Notes under the pieces: generated by a model
The model's input: the letters and a program-made list of their open reading frames with translations, nothing else
Told to the model about the DNA's origin: nothing
The model's database searches: none
Part shown: positions 44,161-55,870 of the stretch, piece after piece
Position numbering within the stretch: the first letter of the stretch is position 1
How the letters are laid out: each line of letters begins with the position of its first letter
Position numbers and translations under genes: made by a program
NCBI GenBank assembly: GCA_023634235.1
Contig: JAMKCF010000001.1
Span: 17,122,258 to 17,186,257, forward strand
Origin: Pisaster brevispinus
Taxonomy: Eukaryota; Echinodermata; Asteroidea; Forcipulatida; Asteriidae
Reading direction: 5' to 3'
Length of the DNA stretch: 64,000 nucleotides

Positions 44161-45119
44161 AGTTGTCAAATGTCCAATTATTTCTTCCATATCGTGTTGA
44201 TTCACAACTGAAGCCGTCAAAGTTCGATTTGTATGAAGACTTTTACATGAACGGTTTTGTTCGATTGAATAATGAGCTGCAGTCTGTCAAGTGCATTGTT
44301 GAGAAGAATCGATCTCTGTATGAGTCTAATGTTGAGGCGCTGGATGAAGCAAAACAATTTCTTGAGAAATTCGGTCCACAAGAAGATGCATGGGCTCAGA
44401 TTTGTCCTGAAACAGAACAAGAGAGACTTGAATGCCAAAACCAACGTCATGAATTAGTTAATGATTCTGAAGATGAATGTGAAATTCCTGATTTGAAATC
44501 TGACAGTAATAAAGAAGTATTGAGCAACATTGAGCCATATTCAGATAGAATATCCAAGCATGAAGCAATTGCATTGTTCAGGTCATTGAATGTAAAACGG
44601 AAACAAGTTTTCTATAAAATCAGACAGTGGTGTTTGGACAAGACAAATGGGAAACATATAGAGCCATTTCATGTTTTTGTCACTGGTGGTGCCGGAACAG
44701 GAAAGAGTCATTTGATCAAATCAATTTATTATGAAGCAACAAGACTGTTTGCTAGAATGATGGAAAATCCCGATGATGTATCTGTATTTCTTACAGCTCC
44801 TACTGGTGTAGCAGCTTTCAATATTAACGATGCTCCTATTCACAATGTATTCTCAATACCTGTAAATGCTAGATTGCCATACCAGCCACTTGGCGAAGAT
44901 GAGATCAGTATGCTTCGGAATAAATTTCAACAGTTACACATTTTGATTGATTTCAAATGGTATCACCAACAAAGATGTAATTCATATGACAATTCTAGTT
45001 TACTTACCCAGATATTAAAGGAACAGAGTCATGGTGGTGTTGCTGTTTGGGCCAGAAAAGACAGAGTGCTTTCTAAATTGAATATTCCAAAAACATGGAT
45101 TCTATCCAGACCCATGTAG
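44148..45119 (+). pseudogene. Helitron PIF1-type helicase, truncated
   Basis: The 5' part is a Helitron spacer ([20 protein letters not shown]). The helicase begins near 44560 with KRKQVFYKIRQW, then Walker A VTGGAGTGKSHLIKSI (~44680) and motif Ia FLTAPTGVAAFNI (~44790). The Walker B region reads LHILIDFKWYHQQ. The expected DE acid pair is disrupted, and the +1 frame gives the continuation ISNGITNKDVIHM, so a small deletion removed the glutamate. After HGGVAVWA the similarity ends and all later motifs are missing. The helicase cannot be functional. Confidence 0.7.
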
Positions 45120-48100
45120 TTCCAACATATTACAGCTATCATGAGTCAATTGCAATTAAGTTTTAGATGAAATTCAATGGATATGTCATGGTGGCACTTT
45201 TCAATTCAATTCAATATGACGTTTATTCCATACTCTTGTTAAAAAATAGTACAATATGAAAATTGACCAGTACATAAAAAAGGGTAGTGTACATGGGGTA
45301 TAAAAACAAATAGTTGTTGAAAACCATGTTTGGGTTGAACATGAAAACTATATTGCAGTAATTCAGATTGTCCTATGACACTCTGCAGTGCAAGTGCTGT
45401 CATACAAGTATGTGCTGAAGTTAAACCATGTGTCACTATATTAATGCAATGCAAGTAAATCAGTTTTTGAATATTGTTGAAGGCGGCTATATTTGTCAGT
45501 TTACATGTACAAACAGCAATTCAGCTCATTTCAATTCATTTGTACACATTAATTTCCCAATTTTGCTTTTATTTCATATCAATATTAGTTTTTAAGTGAT
45601 AAACAAGATATTAAACACATTGCCACGCATAAACAATACACTGTAATTGATGACATTTTAATAAACTAGTGTACATTGAAATGGAGAACATACATGTACA
45701 GAGTACACAAACAACTATATTATGTGATGGGTGTACAAAGTACAAACTTTGTAATGTTGACAATGGTTGCATAAATATGTACAGAAGAGTGTGCAAAATA
45801 AGACATAAATTGTACATGTAGATGGTATTTATAATAGAATAAGATGGTTCATTCATCAGGAATTATATGTGTAGGTAACAAATGACAACTTGGTGATTTT
45901 TTTTTTTTTCAATGACATAGAATTTGTACAATAGCAGCAAGTCAATGGAGCTGATTAATTCCCTACTTATCAACCAGTTGTACAGGTAAGATACGATCAA
46001 GAAAAATGCTGTTTGCTGTAGTGTTAACTGAAATTGTCAGACTAAAAAAAGGTGATGTTGCACACAAACACCAATACATTATAAGCACTGTAATCTACAG
46101 TGCTTGTGAGCCTTGTGGAAAAAAATCCACAGGCTCATCATAAGTGGAAGTCATAATCATGATTCCCACATGACAACAGATGTCGCTAACACACTTCATC
46201 AGACGTGCCAGGTGATAGCAGGTAAGTTTCATTCTGTAGTTAGAAGTACCTGATACAGCTTATAAATGTGTTTTGTTGTGTTTGGTCCTCTACCAAGCAT
46301 GGCTGGTTAGCTGTCGATAGGTTATCACTCGAACAGAACCTGATTTGATATCAGACGTGTGTGAAAGAAAGTTGCATTTCAGCACCATGTATCTGTATGG
46401 TCAAATAATGCATTGACACTTAACCAACAGAGACCAGTGAGTCACATGTCACTTGCACTATTTATGGCTTTTACAAAACAGGGTTTCACATGATTGTCAG
46501 TATTCAATCAATACCAAATTATTATGCCAATTTCACAACTAATAATAGCATGCTGCTATTTGCACAATCACTAAATGTGGCTGATTCTTTCTCAAAAAAA
46601 TTAAGTATGTTATAGAATCAGGTAGTAAAATGTGTGTTTGTTTTTTGTTGATAACATAGCTAACACATGAAGCATCAAACTGTACCATCAACTGCATGCA
46701 GAAAGCAATGGAGCTAAACGACCCTTGACTGCTTGTCAACTGTATTGACTGTGCCAACACTGTCTGCTGTTGCTGTTACTTCAAACTGATGGTGTACATC
46801 AAACATAAAACTGTACCCAGGACTACAAGGGATTGTAGCTGGTCACCCTCCTGGCTGCCACTTATCATCTGCATTGACTGTGTTCATTCTGTGTGACTGT
46901 CTTCCATTGGATGCAGCTGAGAGCACACTCTACCATGGTGCTACGAACTGATGGAGCAAATTTACCCTCACTTGCTGCTCATCATCTATGTTACCTGTAT
47001 TGATACTGTCTGCTTTTCCACCTTTGGATGGAGCTGACAGTAAACTCAACCATGGTACTACAAGCTGATGGAGTTACTCTACCCCACTAGCTGTTTGTCA
47101 TCTGCACTGACTGTGTTCATTCGACTGACTTTTCACCATTGGTTGCAGCTGATGATGTTTGAACAAGTGTACCTAATATGTGTACCACAAACTATGTCCT
47201 CAACCAATTGTAGCTAGTTAAGCTGCTTGCCATGTGTATGTGATGTACTATGTGGTGTACTCTCTATGAACAAGTGCTTTCAAGAAGGTAACCTTCTGCT
47301 CATCAGGTCATCATCACTTTCATTGACTGAACCTTTATCAACCAGTCAAAGAGGTAAGACCACTAAATCATTAATTTGTTATTGTCATATCTGAAATAGA
47401 TAAATTTGTGTTGTACACTAAACGCAATGTATAATAAACATTATGCAATGTGTTTGTTTGAGTCCTGTGACAGAAAATCCAGTCTCACTACAGGTGGGTG
47501 TCATGCCTACAAATGTGACATTTTGTAGGAGATCTGATTAACAATTGAGAAGTATTTTTACTTTATTTCACCTGTTTTCTTTAAAAAAAAAGAATGATGT
47601 ACATTGTGAAATGCATTTGTACAGGTCACTTCAGAAAAATTAGTACATTGCCATTTTATCCGTAAGAGTTATTGCGAAGTAATTTGCACCACCCTTTTTA
47701 CCCTTACATTACAAGATGGTACCTGAAATGCATTGAGAATTACCTTAAATAACCTTTATCCATGTACCTCTAGGCCTATACGGTTCTCTTTGAGGCAGTG
47801 AGTATATGCGTGATAAAAATTAAATAATGCAATGAGACACTTAGAGGGTGTAATACTGATAGCTTTGCATCTATATAAATGCTTCAACTTGTGTTTGCCA
47901 ATTGATAAATTGTTAGCTCACTAACTTATGTTGTGCCTTATTTTTGTCTTTTCTTTATAGGAAATCAAATAGAGGTCTTCAGTCTGTGAATGACACTATT
48001 CTGTTGGTTATTTCAGTCAAACACTGCCCTCCGGAAGATAACCAGCCACTGCCATAAACTGGCTAAATTCGTACATCTGCAGATTGATAATAACAAATAA

Positions 48101-48980
48101 TAAATTAATACGAATTTGTGTCTACTCTTGGAAGTAAAATTTACAAATATTGGATGCACGTGAATACATTGCCTCAAAATATCACGAGAGAAAATCTTGA
48201 CTAAGTTTCATTTCATGAGGCGAAGAGGGGCTGGAAAAACCTTTTTTTACCGAATTAAATATTCTTCGACAAATGCACAAATAAAAGCATTTGGTATTTG
48301 TTTTAAATAACTCCAGGTAAGACTTGTTCAGAATAAATTCACCGTTTTCTATTTTAAAAAGTAATGTGCCAAGTAATCTGCATTATAAACAAGCCGCATT
48401 TCAGGCAAATGTAAGTGAAATTTGACGTTATTATAAAAAAACCTAAACAACCGTTGACAACACAATCCTTGTAAGTTGTACCCGTCACAGAACCCTGCTC
48501 TTTAGGACGAACGGCAGGAACGGTACTTTTGAAACACCACTACGAAGCGTCCTAAGCGCCGTATAATTAATATACGCCAGTAAATGTTAGATTTTGAAAT
48601 GTGGCAATACATACAAGGCAAAGTAAAGGTTGCATGATCAAATGACAATGATCTGTGTTTGCGATATATATAATGTGTTATTGAAATTAGTTAATTCGTC
48701 ATGGATATGCGAAGGATTTGTCAGAATGTTTTTATTAACACCTTGACAAGATTTATTTTATAACAACACCGTCCTAATGGTCATAAACAATAAGTTGTAC
48801 ATTGTGCATGGACACATAACTAACAAGTAATTTGCTATGGACAGGTCTTATAGCTCTGTTCTTAGACCAAAACAATTCAATTTCCCAATAGTTATGACCT
48901 ACACTCATCTCCATGATTGATACTTTGTGTGTGTAAATTTTTGTGACAGGTCAATGTCACATTTACAAACCAGTACTTAC
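45120..48980. other. Noncoding interval with duplicated modules
   Basis: It starts with a CAATTCAATTCAATATGACG repeat junction (45205). Several splice-donor-like sites (45985, 46226, 47353) and an acceptor (TTTCTTTATAG, ~47960) suggest a possible noncoding transcript (see findings). Tandem repeats are listed separately. No protein-coding exon is recognised before 48981. Confidence 0.4.
46700..47230 (+). repeat. Diverged ~118-bp tandem repeat, about four units
   Basis: The motif GGATG(C/G)AGCTGA(G/C)AG and variants recurs near 46911, 47028 and 47145. Around it are ACTACAA(G/A)CTGATGGAG, CATCTGCA(C/T)TGACTGTGTTC and CTGTCTGCT. There is no shared reading frame. Confidence 0.55.
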
Positions 48981-49089
48981 TCTGTATGCCTCAATGGCGG
49001 TTGCTTCTGGCTGTTTACGATTATGAATTCGTCCACTTAGAAATGCCATGAACCTTTCAAACCCGTACATCCACTGTGAAGTAGCCGGT
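48981..49089 (-). CDS. Orphan exon with CACTA-associated DUF4218 motif
   Basis: A 109-nt exon on the minus strand lies between acceptor AAGTACAG and a consensus donor GTAAGTACT. It encodes PATSQWMYGFERFMAFLSGR and then IHNRKQPEATAIEAYR. The (Q/R)WMYxFERF...L...(V/I)xNRxxPEAxxAExY pattern is the core of DUF4218, found next to the transposase in En/Spm (CACTA) and related elements. No neighbouring exons were recognised, so it may be a relic of a larger TPase gene whose other exons are lost or unreadable. Confidence 0.55.
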
Positions 49090-49475
49090 CTGTACTTTTA
49101 CAGTGTATCAGTAGAGTGGTGCATGATGTGCATACACAGTGTCTGTGAAGCATGGAAGAAAAAAAGTCAATCGATTGTGATGTTTGCCGACTTCCAAAGA
49201 TAACTCACTAAAAACCAAGAACAAACTATTTTCGAAAGACAACATCTGTTTTTATGAATGTCACCACCCTGCCGTAACTTATCTCAGGATCTCAACAAGA
49301 TGGATGGCACTTCCAACAGCTCTGTTTTTGTCCTCCACTTACTTGTAATAACAGAATTAGGCAGTATAGGTTGCACTGAATACAGGGCTTTTAAAAGTTT
49401 CAGTATTAAGGTTGTGCCGGTCACCACAATTTGTTTTCCTCACTTTTTGGGGTTGTGTGTTTCAGCAGCCACCCT

Positions 49476-49650
49476 TTTAATTAGCTGTTCCGACTTACTG
49501 TCGGAACAGGTTTTGTTTTTCGTCGAGATTTTTATTATTTTTATTATTAGCTGTTCCAACTTACTGTCGGAACAGGTTTTGTTTTCGTTGAGATTTTTAT
49601 TAGCTGTTCCGATGTAGGAGTCGGAACAGCTATTGTTTTCGTCAGGATTT
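49476..49650 (+). repeat. Three tandem hairpin units (GCTGTTCCGAC...GTCGGAACAG)
   Basis: Three consecutive copies of TTAGCTGTTCC(G/A)A(C/T), a 5-8-nt loop and GTCGGAACAG are each followed by GTTTTCGT(C/T)GAGATTTTTATT-like spacer, near 49482, 49550 and 49602. Each unit can form an ~11-bp hairpin. This looks like repeated termini of a MITE. Confidence 0.7.
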
Positions 49651-50110
49651 TTATTTGTTTTTCTTATTATAATTCTTTATTTCCACCAAAATGCCATAGG
49701 TTTTGTACATGCATTTTGTTATCTCCTAAAGTCATACTAGGCTTAGTATAAAATAGTCAGATCATATATAATATTAAAGCTTAGGTCATGAAGTTATAGT
49801 AAAATGTAATTAACATAACTTAATATTAATTAATTTACTAAGTTATAATGACATGAATATTTAATTTGCCAATCTTGAGACCACTATATCTCAAAAAGTA
49901 TACGTCTGATCGTCAAACTTTTTTCGATTTTATACTTGTTGGATACTTTAAAACTGTTTGCTGGCCTAAAATGCTGGACGACGTCACCATGACGTCATTT
50001 ATTGCGCGTTTTGTATCTGTGTACAAAACCCATGGCTGTAAGATTCTAAACTTGATCAAGTCCCAGTCCCGTATACGAGCGATGTTGTTGCGTATTTTGT
50101 ACATAATACA
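49651..50110 (+). repeat. Dispersed repeat D, copy 1 (partner at 55190)
   Basis: TTATTATAATTCTTT(A/G)TTTCCACC, ATATCTCAAAAA, GATCGTCAA, GACGTCATTTATTG, TGTACAAAAC(C/A)CATGG and CTTGATCAAGTCC occur in the same order at 55190-55860. Copy 1 directly follows the hairpin array. Confidence 0.6.
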
Positions 50111-50175
50111 CAGACTCTTCACGGTGGAAGACTTAGGGAAGTTTATTTTTTAACGCATATTGCACACATCCGGGC

Positions 50176-50362
50176 ATGGCGGACTTGCAAGAGTCTTTGA
50201 GCAACGAACTCGGGCCAGCGAATCACCTCAAAAAGGGTGCAGTTTGATTTAGTTTAGTCAACACTGAAGGCCCCCAAAACTGCAGAACGTAGTCAGGGAG
50301 TCAAGCTGAAAAAGCTAGAAAGTGAAATGGCCAAACGGACGACAAGAAGGGAAATTCCACGG
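50176..50362 (+). CDS. Candidate first exon(s) of a short gene, unrecognised
   Basis: A CG-rich start (GGGCATGGCGGAC) opens MADLQESLSNELGPANHLKK before a stop. The adjacent 105-nt segment 50258-50362 lies between TTTAGTTTAG and a consensus donor GGGTAAGTG. It reads STLKAPKTAERSQGVKLKKL then ESEMAKRTTRREIPR without stops and is very basic. The two pieces are out of frame by one base, so either a small frameshift or an alternative start (MAKRTTRREIPR at 50327) applies. Possible later exons are at ~51366-51607 and ~52304. No family recognised. Confidence 0.3.
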
Positions 50363-53140
50363 GTAAGTGTTTATGATCAGAAACTCCTTGTCCGGATACT
50401 AGGCAAACTTGATTGGGCAGTACGGAATGATCCGAATGTACACACCGTGAGTCTGTGTCAATGATGGTGTTCACCGTCATGTCACTAAACAAGGACAATG
50501 CTATAAATATAAATCCCTTTGTTTAAGGTAGAGTGGTGAGCTTGTTCCACCCCTTCAATGATCCTTTCTTTGGTACAAAATACAATACATGGGAATTATT
50601 ACTAGAAGACCCCCCCCCAAAAAAAAAAAAAGTCCTGAGTGAGTGTGACAAATCCAATTCACTTGCAACCTGTTTTTCCATTCATCCAAGTTTAGCGTTT
50701 CACTCAGGAATATTTAAACAGGTACAAGAGAAAGGAATTTCAACATCAATTAAAAAATCGAATAAATCTCCTTTGGCTACGGAAATGTTTCCCATCTTTG
50801 TGTCTTGCCCATAAGAAATATTTTAAATTTCCTATTTAAGTATTGGTCCTAGTCACAGTGAAATAGAGGTTAGTGGATGAATCACCTTTCCAACACACCC
50901 CCCCCCCCCCCATAACAACAAAATTATGGGGGTTTGATTAACTTATGGGTACGATTTACCAGACAATGAGCATCTGAGGTGTCAAGGTTCGCCCTCATGT
51001 CACTGAAAAATGGCAATGTTAATAAATCCCTCTAAAATAGAGTGGGGAGTTTCTTCCATCCCTTCATGGTCATTTCTTTGTTTCCACATGAGGGTTAATC
51101 AATAAAAAAGGGAAGGGTTTGAAATCTGTGAGATTCGACAACATGAGTGCAAGATTAAAACCTGACTTAAGATTCAATAACGCGAGTTGCGAGATACATG
51201 TACAGCTATACAACACCACGTAGTTAGTTGATTGATCATCCTTTCCAATCCCCCCCCCCCCCCAAGGGAAAAACAATGCGGGTTTATGAATTTCTTGGTA
51301 ACTTTTTAGTTTGTTTTCAATAGATTGTAACATTTTGCTTTTTTTCCATGTTTAATTTCTATAAGGAAATCTGGAAGACTGGATGAAGGATTGATCCATC
51401 AACAGCTGGACCATCAAGTGCTGGACTCTCGGTGACTAAACCCTCTACATCAACTGCACAAACGGATTGTTTATCGGAAACATGTATTGGTTGTTCTTTG
51501 AGTGTGAATCAGTGTTTAGGATTTCATTTTAGGATTTAAAAACATCAACAGCTTCCCAACTCATGGGGGTTCAGAAAATTGTGTGATACCGAAGGCTAAA
51601 AAGACAAGGTAAAGGAATATGCACATTAACTATGAAACAAAGATATTTGGTTACCCAATACAAATGTTTATTTACTCTTTCAATTTATCATGAGTTGATG
51701 GTCTAATAAACATTTCACAATTTTTTGTCACAACACTTTTACAAGCAACACTCTGGAATCAGTTTGCCATAGGTTTGAAAAGTGTACAAGTACATGTACA
51801 AAGTCCCATATTCAATGAGGAATAGTAACATTTTGGCATGACCACCTCTGTGGGCCATCATAAAATTTAGTCAATTTCAACATATGGAAATATAATATGT
51901 CAATAAGTTTCATACCCAGTATGATATGATCACCTTTATCACAATGCACAACGGTTCATTTCATTGTTCCACTGTGTAAATGTCCCCACAACTCTGGGTA
52001 TGCCTACCCATTACTGTCAAAATGCAGTTATCGCAATGCTGTATAAAAGCGTTCTTTATCATGTTTATCTTTAATGTATTGTTAACCCCTATTAACATGT
52101 ACTATGGATTTATGGAATTTCACTCTGAGTAAAGCAAGAAAAAAAATCTATAAAACAGTTTGGAGTATTTTGGCATGATCACTTTTTTGTGGCAGTTCAA
52201 AATCTAACTCCAAGTTATGAAAGTGTAAATGGTGTAGGACTACTAAGCATCTTTTGTACCAGTCTGTAGTTTAGAAATTCTTAACATCTTTTCTTTCTGC
52301 AGAGTTTTGCAGTACTCAATAAACAGTGAAACAAAGTGCAGCGAAATGTTCCTTGTTTGTTTTTGTTGTTGTTAAAGGACCTGAATTTGGGTAAATATTA
52401 TTTTAAAAATCCCCTCTTATCTTGACTACCCAGGGTGCTGTTGCAGTGATGTCATCTCAGGGAGCTACTTGTTTTATTTTTGGTAAAAAAAATGAATTGT
52501 GAATCCCCTAATTTGCTTGTTAAAAGAATTTGTGAGAAGATTGCACTTTGGCTTGACATAGTATGACAAATTAACAAATCATTAAAGAAAAGAATGTTTA
52601 TGGCAGAGAATAACATTCTAAATTCTGTCCACTTTTTGTGAATAAACTAATTGTAAAGTACCCTTAAAAATTAACAATAAAGTCATATCCAATATTTACT
52701 ATTTTAGCCCAACAAAAACATTCAGTATTAAAGACACAACAAATGTTAGTACAATAGCATAGACCAAAATTTAAATCGTCTACCCAAAATTATTATGTGC
52801 TACTAAAGCCCTGTTAAGGCATGCACTGAGATGTTATCAGCGGAAAGCAGGCGTAGTAACAGATTAATAATTCGTTTTGAATTAATAATTCGTTTCAAAT
52901 TCATAATTCCTTGATAAGAGTTGTAGTTCGTGTTATGTACTAACTTATTAACTTATACCGCATTTAATATTTTATCGCAACAAAAATAACATACACGATA
53001 TTAAAAAAAAATTTTTTTTTACAATTACAATTTTAATACAACAGCATAGACCAATCTTTACTTACTGACTTGTGAGACCTGTGATTTGATCGCGTTAGTT
53101 ACTAAATTGTGAGACCTGTGGTGTGATTGCTTTACGTACT
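50363..53140. other. Noncoding interval
   Basis: It holds three poly-C/poly-A runs (near 50610, 50900 and 51250), an acceptor-like TTTCTATAAG at 51365, an acceptor-like TTTCTTTCTGCAG at 52303 and an AATAAA at ~52318. No protein gene is recognised. Confidence 0.35.
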
Positions 53141-53149
53141 AAATTGTGA

Positions 53150-53905
53150 GACGTGGACCCAATTTCATGACTGCTTACCGTAAGCAAAGAATCAACACTT
53201 ACGGAAGCAGAGAATTCCGTGCTTACGTCAAGCGTATTTCAGGGGTTAGCAGAGAGTTTCGGCTTTTTTCTCGTGTGTACTTCACATAACTAGGCATTCT
53301 TCGCTTACACAGCTAGCGCAGAAATTTGAAGCTTGCAAAATAAGCAGAGAATGGTGACCGTAAGCATGGATTTCGGCCGTGACCAGAGCCACGTAATTGG
53401 GCTCATTTGTTTAAATGAGGGGTAGTTCACTTTATACACTAAGTTGTGAGACCCAGGCCCAAATACATGGCTCTGCTTACCAAAAGCAAAGAATCAACGC
53501 TTACAGAAGCAGAGAATTCCGTGCTTACGTCAACCGTATTTCAGGGGTTAGCAGAGAATTTTGGCTTGTGCGCGTGTGTACTTCACGTAACTAGGCATTC
53601 TTCGCTTACACAAATAGCTCAAAAATTTGACGCTTGCAAAATAGGCGGAGAATGGGTGACTGTTAGCATGGATTTCGGCAGTAGCCAGAGACATGAAATT
53701 GGGCTCATTCGTTTAAATGAGGGATAGTTCACTTTATACACTAAGTTGTGAGACCCAGGCCCAAATACATGGCTCTGCTTACCAAAAACAAAGAATCAAC
53801 GCTTACGGCAGCAGACTTCCGTGCTTACGTCAAACCTATTTCAGGGGTTAGCAGAGAATTTTGGCTTTTGCGCGTGTGTACTTCATGTAACTGGGCAATT
53901 ATAGT
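53150..53905 (+). repeat. ~302-bp tandem repeat, 2.5 units
   Basis: GCAGAGAATTCCGTGCTTAC recurs at 53207 and 53509 and, with a short deletion, at ~53811. AGTTCACTTTATACACTAAG and TTGTGAGACCCAGGCCC mark the unit joins. Each unit contains the internal words TTCAGGGGTTAGCAGAGA and CTAGGCATTCTTCGCTTACA. Confidence 0.75.
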
Positions 53906-54049
53906 AGTCAATGTTTCGCGGCACTTTTTGATTGAATTTTTTTACACTTATTTCGAACCGTAAAATTGTAAACGTTTAACCGGTTGATCAGTTGGTTTAC
54001 CGTGTAACCGTCACAGGCTTAGTATACATGCTAACTTGTGAGACCTATT

Positions 54050-55190
54050 CCTCGATAACAAAATTTGGAGTAAAAAAAGCCGTTAACACAACTGTGTTTG
54101 TGATCAAAAACATTGCCTCTTCAGTGCATCATTATTTGGCTCTTCACAATCACCCTGCAAAATAAATGAGCATGTGCAATCGAATTGTTGTGGAACGCCC
54201 TCTAGCGTTCAATGTTCTTGCATTTAATACCTCAAGCACAGTTTTCATAATTTTAACAAAGACTACGAGCCTGATTGGAAACGATAATTATGTGCATTTC
54301 AATTTCTTTTCAGATATAGACTCATTGAGCATTGAAGAATGAACTTGGGAAATTGGACCCCATGTTGACCTTTACTTTGGGGTCAACCGGAAGTGGGACC
54401 ATATCTCAAGAACTACACAACCGTTTTTCAATTTTTTTCAATTATAGACTCCTTGGGCATTGGAGATTGTCCTTTGGTAACCGTGACCCCATGTTGACCT
54501 TTTTTCCAGGTCAACCGGAAGTGGGACCATATCTCAAGAATTACACAACCGATTTTCAATTTCTTTTCAGTTATAGATCCTTTGAGCATTAAAGATTGAA
54601 CTAAGGGTTACCCTGACCCCATGTTGACATTTATTTCTGGGTCAATCGGAGGTGGGACATTATCTCAAGATCTACAAAGCCAATTTTCAATTTGTTTTAG
54701 TTACAGACTCATTGGGCATTAAATATTAACCTTGGGTTATCTTGACCTTAAGTTGACCTAAACTTCCGGTTTAACCGGAAGTTGGACCATATCTCAAGAA
54801 GTACCAGCCGATTTTCATACTTTTTTCAATTATATACTTCCTGGCATTGAATGTTAGCCTTGTGTTACCATGACCCCATATTGACCTGAACCTCCGGGTC
54901 AACCAGAAGTGGGACCAACTCTCAAGTACTACGCACCCGATTTTCAATTTTGTTTCAGTTCTAAACCTTTTGTGCATTGAAGATTAGCCTAGGGTTACCG
55001 TGACCCGTGTTGACCTTTACTTTCGGGTCAACCGGAAGTGGGACCATATCCCACGAACTAGACAGCCGATTTAATTTCTTTTCAGTTATAGACCCCTTGT
55101 GCATTGAAGATTGAACTTGGGTTGCATCAAAGCACAACAAAACGGAACAGCTTTGTGTTTGTTCACAAACACCTAATGTCTAGTTATTTT
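54050..55190 (+). repeat. Composite repeat E, copy 1 (partner at 57595)
   Basis: The leader (GTGATCAAAAACATTGC, AAATAAATGAGCATG, GGAACGCCCTC, AGCGTTCAATGTT, GACTACGAGCCTGATTGG) is followed by ~127-bp tandem units. The end is AACGGAACAGCTTTG, TTGTTCACAAACAC and TAATGTCTAGTT. Copy 2 at 57595-58185 has the same leader and end but only two units in between. Confidence 0.75.
54330..55110 (+). repeat. ~127-bp tandem array inside repeat E, six units
   Basis: ACCGGAAGTGGGACCATATC or variants occur near 54390, 54516, 54645, 54774, 54902 and 55030 (spacings 126-129). The units also share GACCCCATGTTGACCTTTAC and TTGGGCATTGAAGATT. The units have no shared open frame. Confidence 0.8.
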
Positions 55191-55870
55191 TATTATTATA
55201 ATTCTTTGTTTCCACCTAAATCCCATAGCATTTGTACACGTTTTATGTATACACCTAATATCTTAATGTTTAAATGTGAAAGAGTTAGATCCTATATTAA
55301 ATTGAAGCTTAGTACATAAACTTAACATTTATTGTGATAATTGTTAAAATTCTTAATTAATTAGCCACTTTACAGCGAGGTGAATATTTAATTAGCCAAC
55401 CTTGTTGAGACCATATCTCAAAAAATGTACCGCCGATCGTCAATTTTTTTTTAGTTTAAGACTTATGAGATGCTGTAGATGTGCTTTCCGGCCTCAATGA
55501 CGTCATTTATTGTGCAATTTCGCCCGTGTACAAAACACATGGAGATAGGGAAATCAAATCCGACTTCTAGAAACATAATTTTTCAATTAAGCTGAAATTT
55601 GACGTCCTAGATTACACAAATTTTCTTAAAAGAAGTAAGGTTTTATTGACCTTCAGTTTAAAAGCATTAAAACTTATCAGAACATTGTCAGTAAAAAAAA
55701 CCCAAAATTCTCAGGCAAATTTAACGCCACGGGTACTTTGCCTATAATCGGTGAGTTTATAAATAAAAAAGGAGTCAAGCTCTAAAAAATTTTAACAATT
55801 GAGGGCGCTATACGAGTTTAACGGTGCTCTTGCTTGCTTTTTTGAAACTTGATCAAGTCCTACCCATTTG
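55190..55870 (+). repeat. Dispersed repeat D, copy 2 (partner at 49651)
   Basis: Same ordered motifs as copy 1, from TATTATAATTCTTTGTTTCC through GACGTCATTTATTG to CTTGATCAAGTCC. Copy 2 has an extra AT-rich insertion of ~250 bp between the CATGG and CTTGATC motifs. It starts exactly where repeat E copy 1 ends, so D and E may be parts of one larger element. Confidence 0.55.

Larger units (their letters stand above)
32799..45119 (+). mobile_element. Degenerate Helitron (rolling-circle transposon) interrupted by a Penelope-like element
   Basis: Plus-strand coding fragments in several frames follow the order zinc-ribbon-like basic protein, C76-like protease, OTU protease, 18-residue repeats, DUF6570-like region, Helitron-like N region, HUH/Y2 Rep, PIF1 helicase. 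The last three define a Helitron. At least eight frame breaks are visible, many in homopolymers. The helicase ends after its first motifs near 45.1 kb. Exact ends (5'-TC, 3' hairpin and CTRR) were not found; the 5' limit is set only by coding content. The interval ~35381-39290 belongs to the inserted Penelope-like element. Confidence 0.7.
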
